From DATKPE01 sp033854175 (GTDB taxonomy: Bacteria; Bacteroidota; Ignavibacteria; UBA10030; SZUA-254), in the NCBI GenBank assembly GCA_033854175.1, contig JAWOKN010000030.1:1-64000 (forward strand): DNA of 64,000 nucleotides. The letters run 5' to 3'. Within the stretch, counting starts at the first letter, position 1, and each line of letters opens with the position of its first letter. A program made the translations under genes and the position numbers. The notes under the pieces are model-generated. The model was given only the letters and a program-made list of their open reading frames with translations, did no database searches and had not been told where the DNA came from. Of this stretch, positions 62,401 through 64,000 are shown piece by piece.

Positions 62401-62711
62401 GGTATCATGTTCTGACGGCCGGGGACGGTGTTGAGGGTCTTGAGGTGTACAAACAGCACGTGAAGGAAATCGCGCTTGTGCTGTCCGACATGGGGTTGCC
62501 GCGGCTCGGAGGGTGGGAGATGTTCCAGAAGATGAGGGAAATCCATCCCGGTGTCGCTGCGATTCTCGCAAGCGGATATTTCGATCCGAACCTGAAAATG
62601 GACATGCTCAAGGCCGGGGCAATGGATTTTATTCAGAAGCCGTACGTTGCCGAGGATATCCATCGCCGGATCAGGGAGATCATCGATCAGACAAAGGTTG
62701 CTTCCCGCTGA
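59496..62711 (+). CDS. Hybrid sensor histidine kinase with PAS-PAS-GAF-PAS-PAS input
   Basis: A 1071-residue soluble sensor kinase with no membrane segment. Order by approximate residue: PAS (15-125), PAS (130-250), GAF (265-405), PAS (413-555), PAS (558-685), HisKA with His in GGIAHDFNNLLGIILGY (~697), HATPase with LNLSVNSRDAM, VRDTGVGMDE, FEPFFTTK and GKGTGLGLAV (~800-915), and a receiver (945-1065) with ILIVEDEELL, the Asp in LVLSDMGLPRLGG (~997) and Lys in FIQKPY. It detects a cytosolic signal, possibly redox or ligand through PAS/GAF. No response-regulator gene is adjacent. Start at 59496; an upstream Met at 59439 overlaps the promoter. Confidence 0.93.
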   Translation: MNEHDLSSHDSAPESFFPAILDHVLDFIEIVDSGGRRHYSSPSCTRAFGKPGENLFERLHAGDREQLRSAVERVIRTGERGHVRYRIVHDDAIRYIEANLAAIVDSRGEPRCVMVGRDGTDLRNAESKERLLAYALDCTRDAFCLCDLEGTILFVNSAFCMTYGYQEPELIGKNILIIDSLQTPKELRQEIQDKSLLGGWTGELYNRRKDGSEFPIELRTSVVRGEGGEPVALVGVARDITAQRQSQRIQSAVYRIARAAERVSTLDELYRRVHEIIGTIMPATNFYIALYDEVSGMISFPYFVDEVDSPDPPRPFGKGLTEYVLKTGKPLLCTSATQAELERRGEAELVGVPSPIWLGVPLIVENKPIGVMTVQHYTDASVYGESEQQILEFVSSEIAKAIERTRIDQALRKSEERYRAFVDQSSEGIWRLEIEKPIAVDLSEEEQIEELFRYGYLAECNNAMARLYGVPTANKIVGMRLNELFRDNEGAGRDFFNAFIRSGYRLIEYEACRSTADGGKRCYLHNLIGTIEGSTLYHAWGIQRDITAKKDAENLMKVSEEKYRNLFEESHDGILLCTQDGRLLDVNQSGVELFGYNSKDEFFRAADGRDLYFRSQDRKKYWYNLERQGFVLDYEFILTRKDGQERVVVETASAVRDDQGKITSYRRFLRDITERKMLEEELRQAQKMEGIGTLAGGIAHDFNNLLGIILGYTTLLEDGNLGSPNARQSLEIIKKTVDRGASLVRQLLTFARRENPLFESVNVNVTIRELVRMLEETFPKTIAIVPTLAPELPDIIADSSQLHQALLNLSVNSRDAMSEGYGGKGTGTLYIESGVLPGHSLQKRFPAADAGEYICIKVRDTGVGMDEATRLRMFEPFFTTKGLGKGTGLGLAVVYGVVNSHHGFVDVESERGRGTTFSLFFPVQPVAADKPAKSVAAETVAEGGNEMILIVEDEELLRELLKSVLEERGYHVLTAGDGVEGLEVYKQHVKEIALVLSDMGLPRLGGWEMFQKMREIHPGVAAILASGYFDPNLKMDMLKAGAMDFIQKPYVAEDIHRRIREIIDQTKVASR

Positions 62712-63261
62712 CGCCTGCCGGGTTGATATAATTGCCGAGAAGCGCGAAGAGTGCGATACCGAGTGCCACAGCCGCATTCAGCGACTGTTTCATCCCGTAC
62801 ATCGGGATTTCGATGGCGCTGTCGGCGATCGAGATGATCTCTTTTGACACGCCGGTTATTTCGTTGCCGACGACCAGACAGAGGGGGTGAGATCGAGGGC
62901 GGGGTGTGTAAAAGGGGGTACTGGAATCGGTCTGTTCCAGCACGCATATTTCCACCTGCTGTTCCTTCAGCGACCGGAGGGCGGTCATGGGATCCTTGAC
63001 GTACTCCCAGGGGACGGAGGAAGTGGCACCGAGCGCGGTTTTTTCAATTTCCCTCCTGGGGGGGAAGGGGGTATACCCGCAAAGATAGAGTCTGCGGACG
63101 CGGGCGCCGTCGGCGGTGCGGAAAATTGAACCGACGTTATAGAGGCTCCTGATATTGTCCAGCAGCACAATGAGGGGGAATCTCTCCTCGGTTTTCAGTT
63201 TTTCGAGTGAAAACCGGCGCTCTGCAATTTCGTCGTGCGTTAATTTTCGCATTTTTGACAC
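62680..63261 (-). CDS. TrmH/SpoU-family RNA 2'-O-methyltransferase
   Basis: A 193-residue SPOUT methyltransferase. Motif 1 is LLDNIRSLYNVGSIFRTADGARV, motif 2 LCLVVGNEITGVSKEII and motif 3 IEIPMYGMKQSLNAAVALGIALFALL. The last motif carries the conserved Asn for SAM binding in the knot. The target RNA base cannot be told. Its 3' end overlaps the 3' end of the hybrid kinase gene by about 30 nt, convergently. Confidence 0.9.
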   Translation of the reverse strand: MSKMRKLTHDEIAERRFSLEKLKTEERFPLIVLLDNIRSLYNVGSIFRTADGARVRRLYLCGYTPFPPRREIEKTALGATSSVPWEYVKDPMTALRSLKEQQVEICVLEQTDSSTPFYTPRPRSHPLCLVVGNEITGVSKEIISIADSAIEIPMYGMKQSLNAAVALGIALFALLGNYINPAGVSGKQPLSDR

Positions 63262-63292
63262 AAAGATAGCAATTTTTTGAATTACCCGGCTA

Positions 63293-63321
63293 TTGATTCC
63301 AAAACGGGAAATGTGTATATT
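63293..63321 (+). promoter_or_regulatory. Promoter of cmk
   Basis: TTGATT (63293-63298), a 17-bp spacer and TATATT (63316-63321), 34 nt upstream of the start codon. Confidence 0.6.
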
Positions 63322-63354
63322 AATAAGCTAAAAAGCTCCACCATTACTGACCCA

Positions 63355-64000
63355 TTGAAGAAACTCGTCATTGCCATCGATGGTCCGGCTGCCTCGGGGA
63401 AGAGCACCACAGCGAGATTAGTAGCCGAGAAGTTGGGCTACGTTTACATCGATACGGGGGCAATGTACCGGGCGATGACGCTGAAGGTCCTTGAAAAACA
63501 GATCGATCCTCGTGACAACGACAGGATCGCGGCCCTTGCCGACCGGACGGAAATCCGGATTCACGTGAAGGGCGCGCAGATGCGGATCACGCTTGACGGC
63601 AGGGATGTGACGAGTGCAATCCGGAGTCCCTCGGTCACCAATGCTGTCAGTGCTGTCAGTGCCCTCCCCTGTGTCCGTGACTCGATGGTCAGGGAACAGC
63701 GGAGGATGGGTGAATCGGGCGGTATCGTGGTGGAAGGGCGGGATATCGGAACGGTGGTGTTCCCGAACGCCGACGTAAAGATTTTTATGGTGGCCGAAGT
63801 CGGCCGCCGGGCGCAGCGGCGGCGGAAAGACCTGCAGCAGCAAGGGATCAACGTTGATGTCCGTCAGCTTGAAAAAGAAATTCTCGTTCGTGATCAGAAA
63901 GATTCACAAAGAAATATCAGTCCTTTGAAACAAGCCGACGATGCATTCGTCCTCGATACGACGGAATTAACCATTGATGAGCAGGTAAACACGATTCTGG
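63355..64000 (+). CDS. cmk: Cytidylate kinase, 3' end outside the window
   Basis: The frame is open to the window edge and gives ~215 residues, nearly the full ~220-230 of the family. It phosphorylates CMP and dCMP. Walker A is AIDGPAASGKSTTARLVAEKLG, then YVYIDTGAMYRAMTLK, RSPSVTNAVSAVSALPCVRDSMVREQRRM, VVEGRDIGTVVFPNADVKIFM and a lid with RRKDLQQQGI. The likely start is TTG at 63355; there is no ATG in the right place and no clear ribosome site. It has a good promoter and is divergent from the methyltransferase gene. Confidence 0.93.
   Translation, partial: MKKLVIAIDGPAASGKSTTARLVAEKLGYVYIDTGAMYRAMTLKVLEKQIDPRDNDRIAALADRTEIRIHVKGAQMRITLDGRDVTSAIRSPSVTNAVSAVSALPCVRDSMVREQRRMGESGGIVVEGRDIGTVVFPNADVKIFMVAEVGRRAQRRRKDLQQQGINVDVRQLEKEILVRDQKDSQRNISPLKQADDAFVLDTTELTIDEQVNTIL

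Overview
The window looks like chromosomal DNA of a moderately high-GC, aerobic or facultative, Gram-negative-type bacterium, most likely of the FCB group (Ignavibacteriota/Bacteroidota-like). The reasons are a bacillithiol-type glycosyltransferase (BshA), a large suf operon with SufU and a SufT-like protein, an outer-membrane barrel-type giant protein, a tiny COX24/AURKAIP1-like basic peptide, and promoters of the form TTGnnn-17-TAnnTT, which resemble the Bacteroidota TTTG/TAnnTTTG pattern. The phylum assignment is an inference. Two O2-dependent dioxygenases and a superoxide dismutase argue for oxygen use.

Layout. 1-418: 3' end of a transposase (ISKra4-like). 537-1307: secreted beta-barrel-like protein. 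1405-12080 (minus): a tightly coupled ten-gene catabolic operon encoding an acetyltransferase-like protein, a thiolase homologue lacking the nucleophilic cysteine, a DUF35 zinc-ribbon/OB partner, the AllH/FdrA/AllG trio (DUF2877, FdrA, DUF1116; oxamate-carbamoyltransferase type), a cyclase-family amidohydrolase and a three-subunit xanthine-dehydrogenase-type molybdenum hydroxylase. This is the most promising candidate for an uncharacterised pathway. 12281-17559 (minus): tyrosine catabolism (aminotransferase, HPPD, FAH-family hydrolase, homogentisate dioxygenase) followed by a separately promoted flavin reductase. 17892-21410: giant envelope protein. 21747-26061: DNA repair (Ogt, UvrD/PcrA), a YihY-like membrane protein and a DUF2007 protein. 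26135-32110: three APC permeases and one dicarboxylate/glutamate-type symporter. 32289-34126: MgtC-like protein and BshA. 34451-43510: zinc-ribbon peptide, then Rrf2 regulator, cysteine desulfurase, unknown 97-aa protein, SufB-C-D-S-U-T-A, and superoxide dismutase. 43775-47310: COX24-like peptide, FolP, CdaA (c-di-AMP), PCMT, MiaA. 47401-47475: tRNA-Pro(CGG). 47549-51475: response regulator, Der, CoA-disulfide-reductase-like flavoprotein, Upp. 51642-55488: STAS / RsbW-like / STAS partner-switch genes, ECF sigma, membrane anti-sigma and PrsW protease. 55650-62711: Rel (ppGpp), HU/IHF, RuvX/YqgF, AlbA_2 protein, hybrid histidine kinase. 62680-63261 (minus): TrmH-type methyltransferase. 63355-end: cytidylate kinase, cut by the window edge.

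How the parts fit. The left third is devoted to breakdown of amino acids and probably an N-heterocycle or ureido compound, and the permease block would supply amino acids. The centre builds Fe-S clusters (needed by the molybdenum hydroxylase among others) under a probable Fe-S-sensing Rrf2 protein. The right third carries stress signalling: c-di-AMP, ppGpp, partner switching, and an ECF sigma/anti-sigma pair with a PrsW protease next door that suggests a SigW-RsiW-PrsW-like proteolytic circuit. Function calls rest on motifs read by eye and remembered family features; no database search was run.
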